The notes: generated by a model from the letters alone, not told the origin. Numbered from the stretch's first letter, positions 52,708-61,825 are shown. The stretch: DNA of 64,000 bases from JAHQVI01 sp963749875 (GCA_963749875.1 CAVVOX010000002.1:558001-622000); one strand, 5' to 3'. Program-made: numbers and translations.

Positions 52708-53088
52708 TCACTGCGCATTCAGCCGAGCCGCGATCTTGGTCAGCGCAAGCTGCCAGCGCCGCCATGCCGTGGTGCGGTCGCAGCCCATCTCGCCGCTGAT
52801 CTGCTTCCACGGCACGCGGGCCGCGCACGACCACACGAGCTTGCGCTCCTCCACGCTGATCCAGAGCACCCAGTCCGATGTCTGCTCGAGCCTGGTGATC
52901 GCGGCGGCCGACGGCCAGACCCGCATCGGCTGCGGTTCCATCGCCGCGATCTCTCGCCGGGTCCGGACGACCTCGGGCCAGACGTTAAAATAGCCCTGCG
53001 CCTTCACTGGCGGCAGCTTGCGAAGCGTTCGGAACGCCTCCTCGAAATGGTCGGCGACGCAGTCGGCGGTCCACTCGTGATCAGCCAT
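52708..53088 (-). CDS. DUF6362 phage-associated protein
   Basis: A 126-residue protein with DHEWTADCVADHFEEAFRTL at the start, PVKAQGYFNVWPEVVRTRRE in the middle and a C-terminal helix-turn-helix-like part VPWKQISGEMGCDRTTAWRR. These match the DUF6362 family, found with phage terminase and DNA-modification genes in alphaproteobacteria; the last part suggests DNA binding. I chose ATG 53088, within the end of the preceding gene, because the family similarity begins there. Confidence 0.75.
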   Translation of the reverse strand: MADHEWTADCVADHFEEAFRTLRKLPPVKAQGYFNVWPEVVRTRREIAAMEPQPMRVWPSAAAITRLEQTSDWVLWISVEERKLVWSCAARVPWKQISGEMGCDRTTAWRRWQLALTKIAARLNAQ

Positions 53089-53290
53089 GGCGCGCCTCTC
53101 GTTCCGAGGGGCGCGGGCCATAGAGCTTCTCACCAAGCTGCCGGACCAGTTCGCGCTCAGGCCAGGACAGCCGGTCGTCATCCGCGGAGACCGCAAGAAC
53201 ACCCTGTTCTCGCCACCCGTCACGCTTGACCGCATCGGGGTCGCGACGCTGGCCGCCATAGCCGGGGGGATGAAACCGCATGGTCTTCAT
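53081..53290 (-). CDS. Small phage-associated protein (69 residues)
   Basis: A basic protein starting KTMRFHPPGYGGQRRDPDAV and ending RELVRQLGEKLYGPRPSERE. Very similar small genes occur in alphaproteobacterial prophage clusters next to DUF6362, but I know no function. The start and end overlap the two neighbouring genes by four and eight bases, so this is a tight operon. Confidence 0.65.
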   Translation of the reverse strand: MKTMRFHPPGYGGQRRDPDAVKRDGWREQGVLAVSADDDRLSWPERELVRQLGEKLYGPRPSEREARHG

Positions 53291-53532
53291 CGCTGCACCT
53301 CCGGCATCAGGGCGGCATAGCCGATGACATCGACGAGGCTGTCACGATGCGCCGGGTCATGGGCGAGACGGACCATCTTCAGGTCGATCATGCAGAGCAC
53401 GACCTCGGCCGGCGTGAAGGTGCGGCCGAGCGTCAGGCTCCAGCGGGCGGCGATGGCTCGCAGGGAGGCAGTCGCTGGGCCATAGGTTTCGGCGCGTGCT
53501 TCCAGCACGTGCGCCGCGTGATGGAGAGACAT
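53287..53532 (-). CDS. DUF6378 phage-associated protein
   Basis: An 81-residue protein with HVLEARAETYGPATASLRAI, FTPAEVVLCMIDLKMVRLAH and HRDSLVDVIGYAALM, the layout of DUF6378 proteins, which resemble phage nucleotide-metabolism helpers. The gene is the first of the minus-strand phage operon and the closest to the tRNA-Ser gene. The 210 bases between them hold AT-rich DNA (53690-53730) and no gene. Confidence 0.7.
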   Translation of the reverse strand: MSLHHAAHVLEARAETYGPATASLRAIAARWSLTLGRTFTPAEVVLCMIDLKMVRLAHDPAHRDSLVDVIGYAALMPEVQR

Positions 53533-53742
53533 GCCGCTCGCGATGGGACTGGGGGCGTCGGTGACGGTCTTCGATTGAGACGAGACCGCCGCCCCAACTG
53601 ACCTGTCCCACGCTGGGCTCCGGCCAGCTCAAACACTGGCCGATGAGCGCCGGATTCTAACTTAAGAGCTGGTGTCACTCCGCGGGGCAGGCCAGTTAGA
53701 AAACTAAAAAACACTATAAAATAATGGCTTAACAGGACAGTC

Positions 53743-53832
53743 TGGCGGAGAGGGAGGGATTCGAACCCTCGGAACGCTTGCGCGCTCAACGGTTTTCGAG
53801 ACCGCCCCGTTCAACCACTCCGGCACCTCTCC
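53743..53832 (-). tRNA. tRNA-Ser (anticodon CGA)
   Basis: On the minus strand the gene begins GGAGAGGTGCCGGAG and ends CCTCTCCGCCA, with encoded CCA. The anticodon arm CGGTCTCGAAAACCG gives loop CTCGAAA and anticodon CGA for UCG codons. A long variable arm, typical of serine tRNA, and the T-arm GGGTTCGAATCCC follow. The acceptor stem GGAGAGG/CCTCTCC pairs fully. The 3' end faces the decayed phage region, a usual integration point. Confidence 0.95.
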
Positions 53833-54000
53833 GAATGCGCGCACTTTCAAAAGGGCTTCCACGGAAATGGAAATGGGAGCCGCATTTTCCAAAGCGCGTG
53901 CAGATATTGGCGCAGTTTTATCGCGTCGGGCGGGTGGCCGCAAGGGCGCTGCGCGGCGAATAACAGACCCTTGCAACTCGAAATAGCCCCGGCGGCGAGA

Positions 54001-55521
54001 TCATGCCACGTCGGAGAGCGGTGTCGGCGAGGGGGAGGCCGGCGGAAAAAGCTCGTCCAGTGGAACGGACCGGCCGTTCGCCTGCACGATCCGGCAATGA
54101 AAGCGCTTCAGCGCCCGCGGGTGAGGCACGCCGCAGGAATGCGCGATAATGCCGACATCCTTGCGCATCTTTTCCACGAAATTCGCAACGCGCACGGCTT
54201 TGTCCGCCGGGTTGAGACCCCGCTGGAGCCTGGGATCATGTGTGGTGATGCCGGTCGGGCAGGTATTCTTGTTGCATTTCAGCGACTGAATGCAGCCGAG
54301 CGCGAACATAAACCCGCGTGCCGAAATGACGGCGTCGGCGCCGGCGCAAAAGGCCCATGCGACCTCGGCCGGTACGATCAGCTTTCCGGAGGCGAACACC
54401 TTGATGCGGTCGCGAAGATCGTATCGGCAAAGAATATCGATCACGATCGGCAAGGCTTCCTTGATCGTCAGCCCGACATTGTCCATGAGCGGCATCGGGG
54501 CGGCGCCGGTGCCGCCGTCGCCTGAATCGATGGCGATGAAATCGGGTGCGCTTTCGATCCCGCGGCGATGGACCTCCTCGCAAAGCCGCTCGAGCCAGCC
54601 ATAGGCGCCGATCACTGATTTGAAGCCGACCGGCTTTTCGGCCACCCGGCGAAGGCGCTCGATCCCGTCGAGAAGCTCCTGCACATTGTCAATTTCCGGA
54701 TGGCGGTTGGGCGAAATGGAATCGCTAAAAGCAGGGATTCCGCGGATTTCGGCGATCTCCGGGGTCACCTTCGCGGCCGGCAGGATGCCGCCCTTTCCCG
54801 GCTTGGCGCCCTGGCTGAGTTTCAGCTCGATCATGCGGACCTGTTCATGCGCGGCGATGGCTCTCAGACGCTCGGGGTCGAAGCTCCCATCCGCATGGCG
54901 CACGCCATATTTCGCCGTTCCGATCTGGAAGACGATGTCGGCGCCGCCTGAAAGATGGAAGAGAGACAACCCGCCCTCGCCGGTATTGAGCCAGCAGCCG
55001 GCCATTGCCGCGCCTTTCGACAGGGCCTGAACGGCAGGCCTGGAAATCGCGCCGTAGCTCATGCCGGAAATATTGATGATCGAGGTGAATTCGTATGGGT
55101 GCTTCGTATAGGGTCCGACGGTGACGGGCGGCGTCTGGACGGCGTCTTCCTGAAGCGTCGGAAACGGGCAGTTGACGAAGATTACCGTGCCGACCGGATT
55201 GAGATTGCGTGTCGATCCGAAGGCCGTGGTATTGTCCGCGCCCGCCGATGACCGATAGACCCAGTCCCGCTCCGCGCGATTGAACGGCAGCTCCTCCCGG
55301 TCCATCGCAAAGAAATATTGGCGGAAAAATTCGCCCAGCGTCGAGAAGAGATAGCGGAAGTGGCCGACGACCGGATAGTTGCGCCGGATCGCGTTCTTTG
55401 TCTGAGTGATATCGGCAATGAACAAAATGACAATCAGCAGAACGAAGACGCCAACGGCGAAAACGAACAATGTCGACAGGAACTGCAGCCCGTCCATGGT
55501 GAATTGACCGATGAGGCTCAC
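54001..55521 (-). CDS. FMN-binding glutamate synthase-family protein
   Basis: A 506-residue protein with an N-terminal transmembrane helix (about 14-36) and a glutamate-synthase FMN domain. Motifs include NISGMSYGAISRPAVQALSK, LKLSQGAKPGKGGILP, and IAIDSGDGGTGAAPMPLMD. The 3Fe-4S cysteines are in CIQSLKCNKNTCPTG. It lacks the amidotransferase domain of GltB, so it is a stand-alone, membrane-attached relative of unknown exact reaction, often annotated GltB2-like. The start is GTG behind AGGAGA. It is monocistronic and bordered by a repeat. Confidence 0.9.
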   Translation of the reverse strand: MSLIGQFTMDGLQFLSTLFVFAVGVFVLLIVILFIADITQTKNAIRRNYPVVGHFRYLFSTLGEFFRQYFFAMDREELPFNRAERDWVYRSSAGADNTTAFGSTRNLNPVGTVIFVNCPFPTLQEDAVQTPPVTVGPYTKHPYEFTSIINISGMSYGAISRPAVQALSKGAAMAGCWLNTGEGGLSLFHLSGGADIVFQIGTAKYGVRHADGSFDPERLRAIAAHEQVRMIELKLSQGAKPGKGGILPAAKVTPEIAEIRGIPAFSDSISPNRHPEIDNVQELLDGIERLRRVAEKPVGFKSVIGAYGWLERLCEEVHRRGIESAPDFIAIDSGDGGTGAAPMPLMDNVGLTIKEALPIVIDILCRYDLRDRIKVFASGKLIVPAEVAWAFCAGADAVISARGFMFALGCIQSLKCNKNTCPTGITTHDPRLQRGLNPADKAVRVANFVEKMRKDVGIIAHSCGVPHPRALKRFHCRIVQANGRSVPLDELFPPASPSPTPLSDVA

Positions 55522-55543
55522 GGCTCTCCTCCCCTGAAGTCCC

Positions 55544-55648
55544 AGATCAACCCCCGTTCAAGTGGAATCACTTGAACGGGGTTAAGTTGATCGATGCCAA
55601 TAAGTTAGCGCAACTGTTCCCACGTCCATTCGGACGCGCGTTGCGCTG
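55544..55648. repeat. Palindromic intergenic repeat, inverted copy
   Basis: A nearly full unit in opposite orientation to the 91-218 copy: first the hairpin around TTCAAGTGGAATCACTTGAA, then a part with GCGCAACTGTTCCCACGTCC ... GGACGCGCGTTGCGC. It separates the divergent glutamate-synthase-like and 55877 genes. The first part of the first hairpin's inner loop (the GCGGGGA element) is shortened. Nothing else is visible in 55649-55876 apart from the ribosome site. Confidence 0.8.
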
Positions 55649-55876
55649 GCCTAAAAAATACGAAATGAGGGCGGCGGCGAATGCGCGCCCGCCCCGACGC
55701 AAACCACAGTACCACGGCAGATTTCACATGCGTGTCACAATGTCGCGCAGGCGACGTGTACGGCCTTTGGGACGGCGAAGCTTCGCCGCTGCCCATTTTC
55801 CCTGGCCAAGCTCGGCTTTTGACGGATAGATCTCAGCGACTCGGCTAAGTGCCGGGAAAAGCGCGAAGAAGGGGGC

Positions 55877-56758
55877 GTGGAGATCTTGGACTGGCTGAAC
55901 TGGGACGCGCTCAAGGCATTTGCGAATTCGAGCTTTGCGACGTCCTTCCTCGGCGCGATGGCCGGCGCATGGGGCGGCGCGTGGGCAGCGCAAAGAATCG
56001 CCGATCGCGCGAAAATCCGCGAGCAGTTGTTGCAGGAAATCCGAAACAGCAATCTGGCGATCGATCTGGCGCACAGCATTTGCAGCGCGTATCTGAGCTT
56101 CAAGAGACAATACATTTTGGAGCTTTATCAGCGCTATCAGCAGCAAAGAAGCGCGGTACAGGCCCATCATCGCCGCTTGCAGACCGGCGAAATACCGCCC
56201 GGGACGCCGCTCGACATTGGCGGTCTTGACCTGCGGTCGCTGAACGTCCTGCATGTTCGGATCGACAGGTTCGAAGACGTGCTGATGGAGAAACTTTCCG
56301 TATCCGGACGGCCGAGACCGCTTCTCACAGCGCTCACGCAGAGTATTGCCGAGCTGAACACCGCCATTAACCACCGGAACGAAATGGTCGCGGCCTGCAA
56401 GGCGCAGGACGCGCCGCTGAATACGATGGCCGCTTTTATTTTCGGTCTCCCACAGGGCGGATCGGTGGATATGAGCTTTGCAGACGTTGTGGAAGCTCTT
56501 TATCGGCAGACGGACAATTGTATTCAATTCAGCAGGATGCTGTGCTCGGACATCGCCGAACATGGTCTGCTGACGCGCAAGGAATTCAAGCGGCGCTATC
56601 GAGGCGATATTCCACGCATCCAGAAAGTCGTGTGGGATGCGGTCGAACGCGAAGGACTGTTTCCGGGCGATCAGGACTATGCTTCGAGGAAGACAGGATT
56701 CCTGGGCCGGATCTCCAAGACCCGGGGCGGCGCCTTGCGAAGCTGCGCTATGGCATGA
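55877..56758 (+). CDS. Hypothetical membrane-anchored helical protein
   Basis: A 293-residue protein, unknown to me, starting at GTG behind GAAGGGGG. A Gly/Ala-rich hydrophobic segment (residues 20-37, SFLGAMAGAWGGAWAAQRI) may anchor it; the rest is largely helical with a Gln-rich stretch at about 82-95. Near 56740 one frame ends with LRSCAMA, while shifting by one base gives KLRYGMSKAFRKLRLGEG, a basic tail, and a stop at 56842-56844. The longer tail looks more protein-like, so a frameshift is possible. Confidence 0.6.
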   Translation: MEILDWLNWDALKAFANSSFATSFLGAMAGAWGGAWAAQRIADRAKIREQLLQEIRNSNLAIDLAHSICSAYLSFKRQYILELYQRYQQQRSAVQAHHRRLQTGEIPPGTPLDIGGLDLRSLNVLHVRIDRFEDVLMEKLSVSGRPRPLLTALTQSIAELNTAINHRNEMVAACKAQDAPLNTMAAFIFGLPQGGSVDMSFADVVEALYRQTDNCIQFSRMLCSDIAEHGLLTRKEFKRRYRGDIPRIQKVVWDAVEREGLFPGDQDYASRKTGFLGRISKTRGGALRSCAMA

Positions 56759-56870
56759 GCAAAGCGTTTCGCAAATTACGGCTCGGCGAAGGCCTAAACT
56801 GGATCGAACGCAAAGTCCGGCCGACGGTCCGCGACGATACATGACACAAGGCCCGAGCCCCACAGCCGGT

Positions 56871-57560
56871 TTAAATCAAGATGCCGCAAGCTTTCTCCGC
56901 GTTCTGACGAATGGCGGCGATGTTGCCGGCATAATCTCCGCCCTTGAACACGCCGGAGCCGGCGACGATCGCATTCGCCCCCGCGCGGGCAACCTCGGCC
57001 ACGGTGTCGGCGTTGATGCCGCCATCCACCTCCAGGTCGATCGGCCGCCCGGCAATCATGGCCCTCAGCCGCCTGATCTTCTCGCATTGCGCGGGGATGA
57101 AAGCCTGGCCGCCGAAGCCGGGGTTGACCGTCATCACCAGGATCAGATCGAGCTTGTCGAGCACATATTCGATAGCGCTCTCCGGCGTCGAGGGAGTCAG
57201 CGAGACGCCGGCCTTCTTGCCGAGCGCGCGAATGGCCTGCAATGAGCGGTCGAGATGCGGCCCGGCTTCGGCATGGACCGTGATGATGTCCGAGCCGGCC
57301 TTGGCGAAAGCCTCCAGATAGGGATCGCAAGGTTCGATCATCAGATGGACGTCGAAAACCTTCCGGCTATGCGGCCGCAGCGCCTTCACCACATCGGGAC
57401 CGATGGTGATATTCGGCACGAAATGGCCGTCCATCACATCGACATGGACCCAATCGCACCCGGCAGCGTCGATCGCGCTCACCTCCTCACCGAGGCGCGC
57501 GAAATCCGCGGACAGGATCGACGGCGCAATGACGATCGGCCGCTGCGACACCCCGGTCAT
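56871..57560 (-). CDS. rpe: Ribulose-phosphate 3-epimerase
   Basis: A TIM-barrel enzyme of 229 residues interconverting ribulose 5-phosphate and xylulose 5-phosphate. Family motifs are IAPSILSADFARLGEE, WVHVDVMDGHFVPNITIG with metal-binding His and Asp, VFDVHLMIE, MTVNPGFGGQAF and LEVDGGINADT. It is the last gene of pgk-fba-rpe, and its start overlaps the fba stop by one base, so the three serve glycolysis/gluconeogenesis and the pentose phosphate route together. Confidence 0.96.
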   Translation of the reverse strand: MTGVSQRPIVIAPSILSADFARLGEEVSAIDAAGCDWVHVDVMDGHFVPNITIGPDVVKALRPHSRKVFDVHLMIEPCDPYLEAFAKAGSDIITVHAEAGPHLDRSLQAIRALGKKAGVSLTPSTPESAIEYVLDKLDLILVMTVNPGFGGQAFIPAQCEKIRRLRAMIAGRPIDLEVDGGINADTVAEVARAGANAIVAGSGVFKGGDYAGNIAAIRQNAEKACGILI

Positions 57561-58639
57561 CAGGCCGCCTTCGCCGCGCCGATGCGGGGATCGAGTTCGC
57601 CCGACGCATAGCGCTTGGCCATATCCGCCAGCGGAATGACCTTGATCTTCCCTGCATTGCCGGCCGTGCCGAACTGCTCGAAGCGTTCCTTGCAGATGCG
57701 CTGCATGCCGGCCATGGCGGGCTTGAGATATTTGCGCGGGTCGAATTCGCCTTTGTTGGTGAACAGCACCTTGCGGATGGCGGCGGTGGCGGCAAGGCGC
57801 AGGTCGGTGTCGATATTCACCTTGCGCACGCCATGCTTGATGCCGCGCGCGATCTCTTCGGCCGGCACGCCATAGGTCTCGCGGATCTCGCCGCCATATT
57901 CGTTGATGGTCTCGAGCAGATCCTGCGGCACGGAGGATGAGCCGTGCATTACGATATGAGTGTTGGGAAGCTTGGCGTGGATCTTCTCGATGACGTCCAT
58001 GGCCAGCACTTCGCCGGTCGGCTTGCGGGTGAATTTATAGGCACCGTGCGAGGTGCCGATGGCGACGGCGAGCGCATCGACCTTGGTCTCGGCGACGAAT
58101 TTGGCCGCCTCGTCCGGGTCGGTGAGCAGCATGTCGCGGGACAGCTTGCCCTCGAAGCCGTGGCCGTCCTCCTTATCGCCCATGCCCGTCTCCAGCGAGC
58201 CGAGCACGCCCAACTCGCCCTCCACCGACACGCCGACCATGTGCGCCATCTCCGACACCTGCTTCGTTACGCCGACATTATATGCGTAATCGCCGGGCGT
58301 CTTGGCGTCCTCCTTCAGCGAACCGTCCATCATCACCGAGGTGAAGCTGTGCTGGATCGCCGACAGGCAGGTCGCGGCGTTATTGCCGTGATCCTGATGC
58401 AGGCAAAGCGGGATATCCGGATAGATCGCTTCCAGCGCTTCCATCATCTTGGCCAGCATGAAGTCGTGGGCATAGGCGCGCGCGCCGCGGCTCGCCTGGA
58501 TGATGACCGGCGACTGCGTCTCATTGGCGGCCTCCATGATGGCCAGCCCCTGCTCCATATTGTTGATATTGAAGGCGGGCACGCCATAGCCATGCTCGGC
58601 GGCATGGTCCAAGAGTTGTCGCAATGTGATTCTTGCCAC
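57560..58639 (-). CDS. fba: Class II fructose-bisphosphate aldolase
   Basis: A 359-residue zinc aldolase of the CbbA/Fba type. Features are GVPAFNINNMEQGLAIMEAA, the zinc-binding CLHQDHGNNAATCLSAI, VSVEGELGVLG, and HIVMHGSSSVPQDLLETINE. It cleaves fructose 1,6-bisphosphate, and in autotrophs of this class the same type also serves the Calvin cycle; no Calvin-cycle key gene is in the window. It lies 15 bases behind pgk. Confidence 0.96.
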   Translation of the reverse strand: MARITLRQLLDHAAEHGYGVPAFNINNMEQGLAIMEAANETQSPVIIQASRGARAYAHDFMLAKMMEALEAIYPDIPLCLHQDHGNNAATCLSAIQHSFTSVMMDGSLKEDAKTPGDYAYNVGVTKQVSEMAHMVGVSVEGELGVLGSLETGMGDKEDGHGFEGKLSRDMLLTDPDEAAKFVAETKVDALAVAIGTSHGAYKFTRKPTGEVLAMDVIEKIHAKLPNTHIVMHGSSSVPQDLLETINEYGGEIRETYGVPAEEIARGIKHGVRKVNIDTDLRLAATAAIRKVLFTNKGEFDPRKYLKPAMAGMQRICKERFEQFGTAGNAGKIKVIPLADMAKRYASGELDPRIGAAKAA

Positions 58640-58654
58640 GATTCAATCTCCTTT

Positions 58655-59881
58655 TCAGACGGTCGCCCGTATCTGCGCCAGCGCGACGACGCCGGGCAGC
58701 TCGCGTCCTTCGAGCCACTCCAGAAATGCGCCTCCCGCGGTTGAAACATAGGTGAAGCGATCCGTGACGCCCGCGGCGTTCAGCGCGGCGACCGTATCGC
58801 CGCCACCGGCAACGGAGACGAGGTCTCCGCTATCGGTCCGTTCCGCAGCGAGCTTCGCAAGCTCGAAGGTTCCTGCCCCAAAGGGCGGCGTTTCGAAAGC
58901 CCCGACGGGGCCATTCCACAAAAGAGTTTTCGCGCTCCTGATCCGCTGGCCGAAATCCTCAATCGATTTCGGCCCCACATCGAGAATCATGCCGTCTTCC
59001 GGAATTTCGGTTACGGGATAAACGCTGTGCGGAGCGTTCGGTTCAAAGGTTTTCGCAACAACGGCATCGGACGGCAGCACGATCCGGCAGCCGGTTTCGG
59101 CCGCGCGCGACATGATCTCCTCCACCGTGTCCGCAAAGCTCGGCTCGCAGATCGACTTGCCGACCGAATAGCCTTGAGCATGCAGGAATGTGTTCGCCAT
59201 TCCGCCGCCGATGATCAGCATGGCGACCTTCGGCGCGAGATTGGTGAGCAGCGAAATCTTGGTCGATACCTTCGCCCCGCCGACGATGGCCGCGACCGGC
59301 CGCTTCGGCAGCTCCAGCACCAGTTTGAAGGCTTCCAGCTCGGCCAGCATTTGCGGCCCGGCGAAGGCCGGCAGCTTATGCGCGATGCCGTAAACCGAGG
59401 CGTGCGCCCGGTGCGACACGGAGAAGGCGTCATTGACAAAAATGTCGCCGAGACTGGCAAGCTCGGCGACGAAATCGCTGTCGTTCGTCTCTTCGCCCGG
59501 ATAGAAGCGCAGATTTTCGAGAACTGCGATCTCGCCCGGCTTCATGGAGGCGACGGCTTCCTTGATGTTTCCCCCGACGCAGTCACCGATAAAGCGGACC
59601 GGTTTATCGGTCATCGCTTTCAGCTTCTCCGCAACGGGCGCCAGTGAGAGTCCCGGTTCCTTCTTCCCTTTCGGCCGCCCGAGATGCGACATCACGATGA
59701 CCTTGGCGCCGCGCTCGGCGAGTGCCTCCAGCGTGGGAATGAGGTGTTCGATCCGCGTGGCGTCGCTGACCTTGCCGTTCGACAGCGGGACATTGAGATC
59801 GGCCCGCACGATGACGCGCTTGCCCGACACATCGACATCGTCGATGCCCTTATACGTTACGTTGGAAATGATTGTCGGCAT
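58655..59881 (-). CDS. pgk: Phosphoglycerate kinase
   Basis: A 408-residue glycolytic kinase. Motifs are KRVIVRADLNVPLSNGKVSD, VIVMSHLGRPKGKKEPGLSL, FYPGEETNDSDFVAELASL, AIVGGAKVSTKISLLTNL and the C-terminal nucleotide-binding DLVSVAGGGDTVAALNAAG. I chose ATG 59881, where family similarity begins; the open frame extends to 59962. It is the first gene of pgk-fba-rpe on the minus strand; gap is not in the window. Confidence 0.96.
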   Translation of the reverse strand: MPTIISNVTYKGIDDVDVSGKRVIVRADLNVPLSNGKVSDATRIEHLIPTLEALAERGAKVIVMSHLGRPKGKKEPGLSLAPVAEKLKAMTDKPVRFIGDCVGGNIKEAVASMKPGEIAVLENLRFYPGEETNDSDFVAELASLGDIFVNDAFSVSHRAHASVYGIAHKLPAFAGPQMLAELEAFKLVLELPKRPVAAIVGGAKVSTKISLLTNLAPKVAMLIIGGGMANTFLHAQGYSVGKSICEPSFADTVEEIMSRAAETGCRIVLPSDAVVAKTFEPNAPHSVYPVTEIPEDGMILDVGPKSIEDFGQRIRSAKTLLWNGPVGAFETPPFGAGTFELAKLAAERTDSGDLVSVAGGGDTVAALNAAGVTDRFTYVSTAGGAFLEWLEGRELPGVVALAQIRATV

Positions 59882-60320
59882 CCCTGCTTTCCGAATCTGT
59901 GTGCGCTCAAAGATTGGAAAGCCCGGACAGGCTTTCCGACGTATTGGCCAAGGAACACTCAATAAAGCAAACTCTGCACCTTATACTACTAAAGTCATAT
60001 CCGTTTTTGAATGCCCCAGACTATGAGAAATGGTGCCGCAGCAGATCTGCGTGGCGGCGGCTAACCAACCGGCGGCAATTGAATCGCACGGGCCGGGAGG
60101 CGAACTGCTCCGCGAGACTTCGTCAAAGCAAGACTAACGGAACCGTCCCGGCCGTGCCAGCGTCGAAAAGTCGGAGATCGTTTCTCCGCGGTTCAAGCGG
60201 GACTGCCGCGTTCTTGTCGTGAGCATCCTTCGTCAAAGTCACGGAACTGTCGCAGAAAACTGTTACCAGAATCGGATGCCCGCCAGACACTATCAGCTCT
60301 CGCCTCGAAAGACCGCGTGA
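59882..60320. other. Divergent intergenic region before pgk and the methyltransferase pseudogene
   Basis: No gene is visible. The region must carry the pgk promoter on the minus strand and the promoter of the methyltransferase on the plus strand. I do not see a strong promoter or a repeat of the window's palindromic family. Confidence 0.5.
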
Positions 60321-60962
60321 ATGCTTAAAAACGATCCGCTTGCAGAGCTTGCATCGCGAGCCGAAGGGCCGCTGCTGTTCTGGGGCCGGTCGTTACACAA
60401 TCTTCGCCAGATCTGCTCGCTTTTCCCCTCCAGCCCCTTTGTCGGCCGGACGATGAGCTGGGCCATTGCGGAGCGTCCCGCAAGCCATGTCGTGGAGCTC
60501 GGCGCCGGGACCGGAGCGGTGGCGCGTCAACTCCTGCGGCACGCCGTGCGCAGCGATGAGCTGACCCTTCTCGAAATCGACGCCCAGCTCGGCGGCCATC
60601 TGCGCCGCAGCTTTCCCGAGCTGGACGTCATTATCTCGCCTGCTCAGGAGCTCGGACGCCTCTGGCGCGACAGAAACGGGCCGCCGGTCGGCGCGATCGT
60701 CTCGACCATGCCGATGCGTCTGTTCAGCAAGAGGACGATCATGTCGATCCTGCGGAACAGTCTCGCCGTATTGGAGCCGGGCGGCATATTCGTGCAATTC
60801 ACCTACCGTTAGAAAAGCCCCGTCCCTGAACGGGTCTACCGGAGCCTCGGGCTCGCTGCGGAACGCTATTGCCGCGTGCGGATCAATCTGCCGCCCGCGG
60901 GAATATGGGCGTATAGAAAGCCCAATCAGCCTTCGCCATTCGCCCGCGCCGACGAGTTGTAG
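60321..60962 (+). pseudogene. Phospholipid N-methyltransferase-like gene with in-frame stop
   Basis: The frame encodes a small SAM-dependent methyltransferase like PmtA: PSSPFVGRTMSWAIAERP, SAM site VVELGAGTGAVARQLLR and IVSTMPMRLFSKRTIMSILR. At 60810-60812 a TAG stop follows GGIFVQFTYR. Without a shift, the same frame then reads KSPVPERVYRSLGLAAERYC, RVRINLPPAGIWAYRKP and stops at 60960-60962, which completes the normal protein of about 213 residues. One base change, or a sequencing error, therefore truncates the enzyme by 50 residues. Its end overlaps the convergent neighbouring gene by 37 bases. Confidence 0.8.
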
Positions 60963-61825
60963 GCGCTCGACGTTTCATAATAGTCCTGAAAGCCGATCCG
61001 GCGGCGGACTTCGCCGAAATCCATGAGCAATTCGGCGCGCGATCCATCCGCCTTGAGCGCCGCGAGCGCGTCCGTCATCGCTTTCATCGCCGCCGACATC
61101 AGCGTCAGCGGATAGGCGGCGATGGAATAACCGATGTCGAACAATGCATCCTGTGGCAGATCCGGCGTCTCCCCGCCTTCGACGATATTGGCCATTTTCG
61201 ACCCCGGCAGAGAGCGGCACAGCTCGCGCATCTCCGCCTCCGACTTCGGCGCTTCGACGAAAAGGATGTCGGCGCCCAGCTCGTGAAATTTCGCCGCCCG
61301 TTCGATCGCCTCGCCGAGGCCATGCTCGTGCCGCGCATCGGTTCGCGCAAGGATCAGAATATCGCCCGCCGCGGCGCGCGCATCGACGGCGGCGCGGATA
61401 CGGTCGAACGCCTCCTCGCGCGCGACGACCGCCTTGCCGGGCGTGTGCCCGCATCGCTTCGGGGCGAGTTGGTCCTCGATCATGATTGCGGCGCAGCCTG
61501 CCTTGGCAAATCCCGCAATCGTCCGGCGGACATTCATGGCATTGCCATAGCCTGTATCGCCATCGCCCAGCACGGGAATGTCGACCGCATCGCAGATATT
61601 GCGGAGCTGATCGAGCACCTCGGCATAGGACATCAATCCGAGATCCGGCGCGCCGATCCGGCTGGCCGAGGCCGCAAAGCCGGACATGAAGGTCAGCTCG
61701 AACCCGCCTTGTTGGATCAATTTCGCCGAGAGCGCGTCAAAGCAGCAGGGCATGACATGCAGGCGGTCTTCGCTCAGGAGCGAGCGCAGCCGCGCGGCGG
61801 CGGTGTTTGCAGCGGCATCAGCCAT
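60926..61825 (-). CDS. Isocitrate lyase/PEP mutase-family enzyme
   Basis: A 299-residue barrel of the PEP mutase/methylisocitrate lyase superfamily. The active-site pieces are LTFMSGFAASASRIGAPDLG, LGDGDTGYGNAMNVRRTI with the metal-binding Asp, and MIEDQLAPKRCGHTPGKAVV with the catalytic-loop cysteine region (KRCGH). Members act as oxaloacetate decarboxylases, (methyl)isocitrate lyases or phosphonopyruvate hydrolases; the exact substrate is open. It is encoded next to a TRAP transporter on the same strand, so it may use the imported organic acid. Confidence 0.9.
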   Translation of the reverse strand: MADAAANTAAARLRSLLSEDRLHVMPCCFDALSAKLIQQGGFELTFMSGFAASASRIGAPDLGLMSYAEVLDQLRNICDAVDIPVLGDGDTGYGNAMNVRRTIAGFAKAGCAAIMIEDQLAPKRCGHTPGKAVVAREEAFDRIRAAVDARAAAGDILILARTDARHEHGLGEAIERAAKFHELGADILFVEAPKSEAEMRELCRSLPGSKMANIVEGGETPDLPQDALFDIGYSIAAYPLTLMSAAMKAMTDALAALKADGSRAELLMDFGEVRRRIGFQDYYETSSAYNSSARANGEG

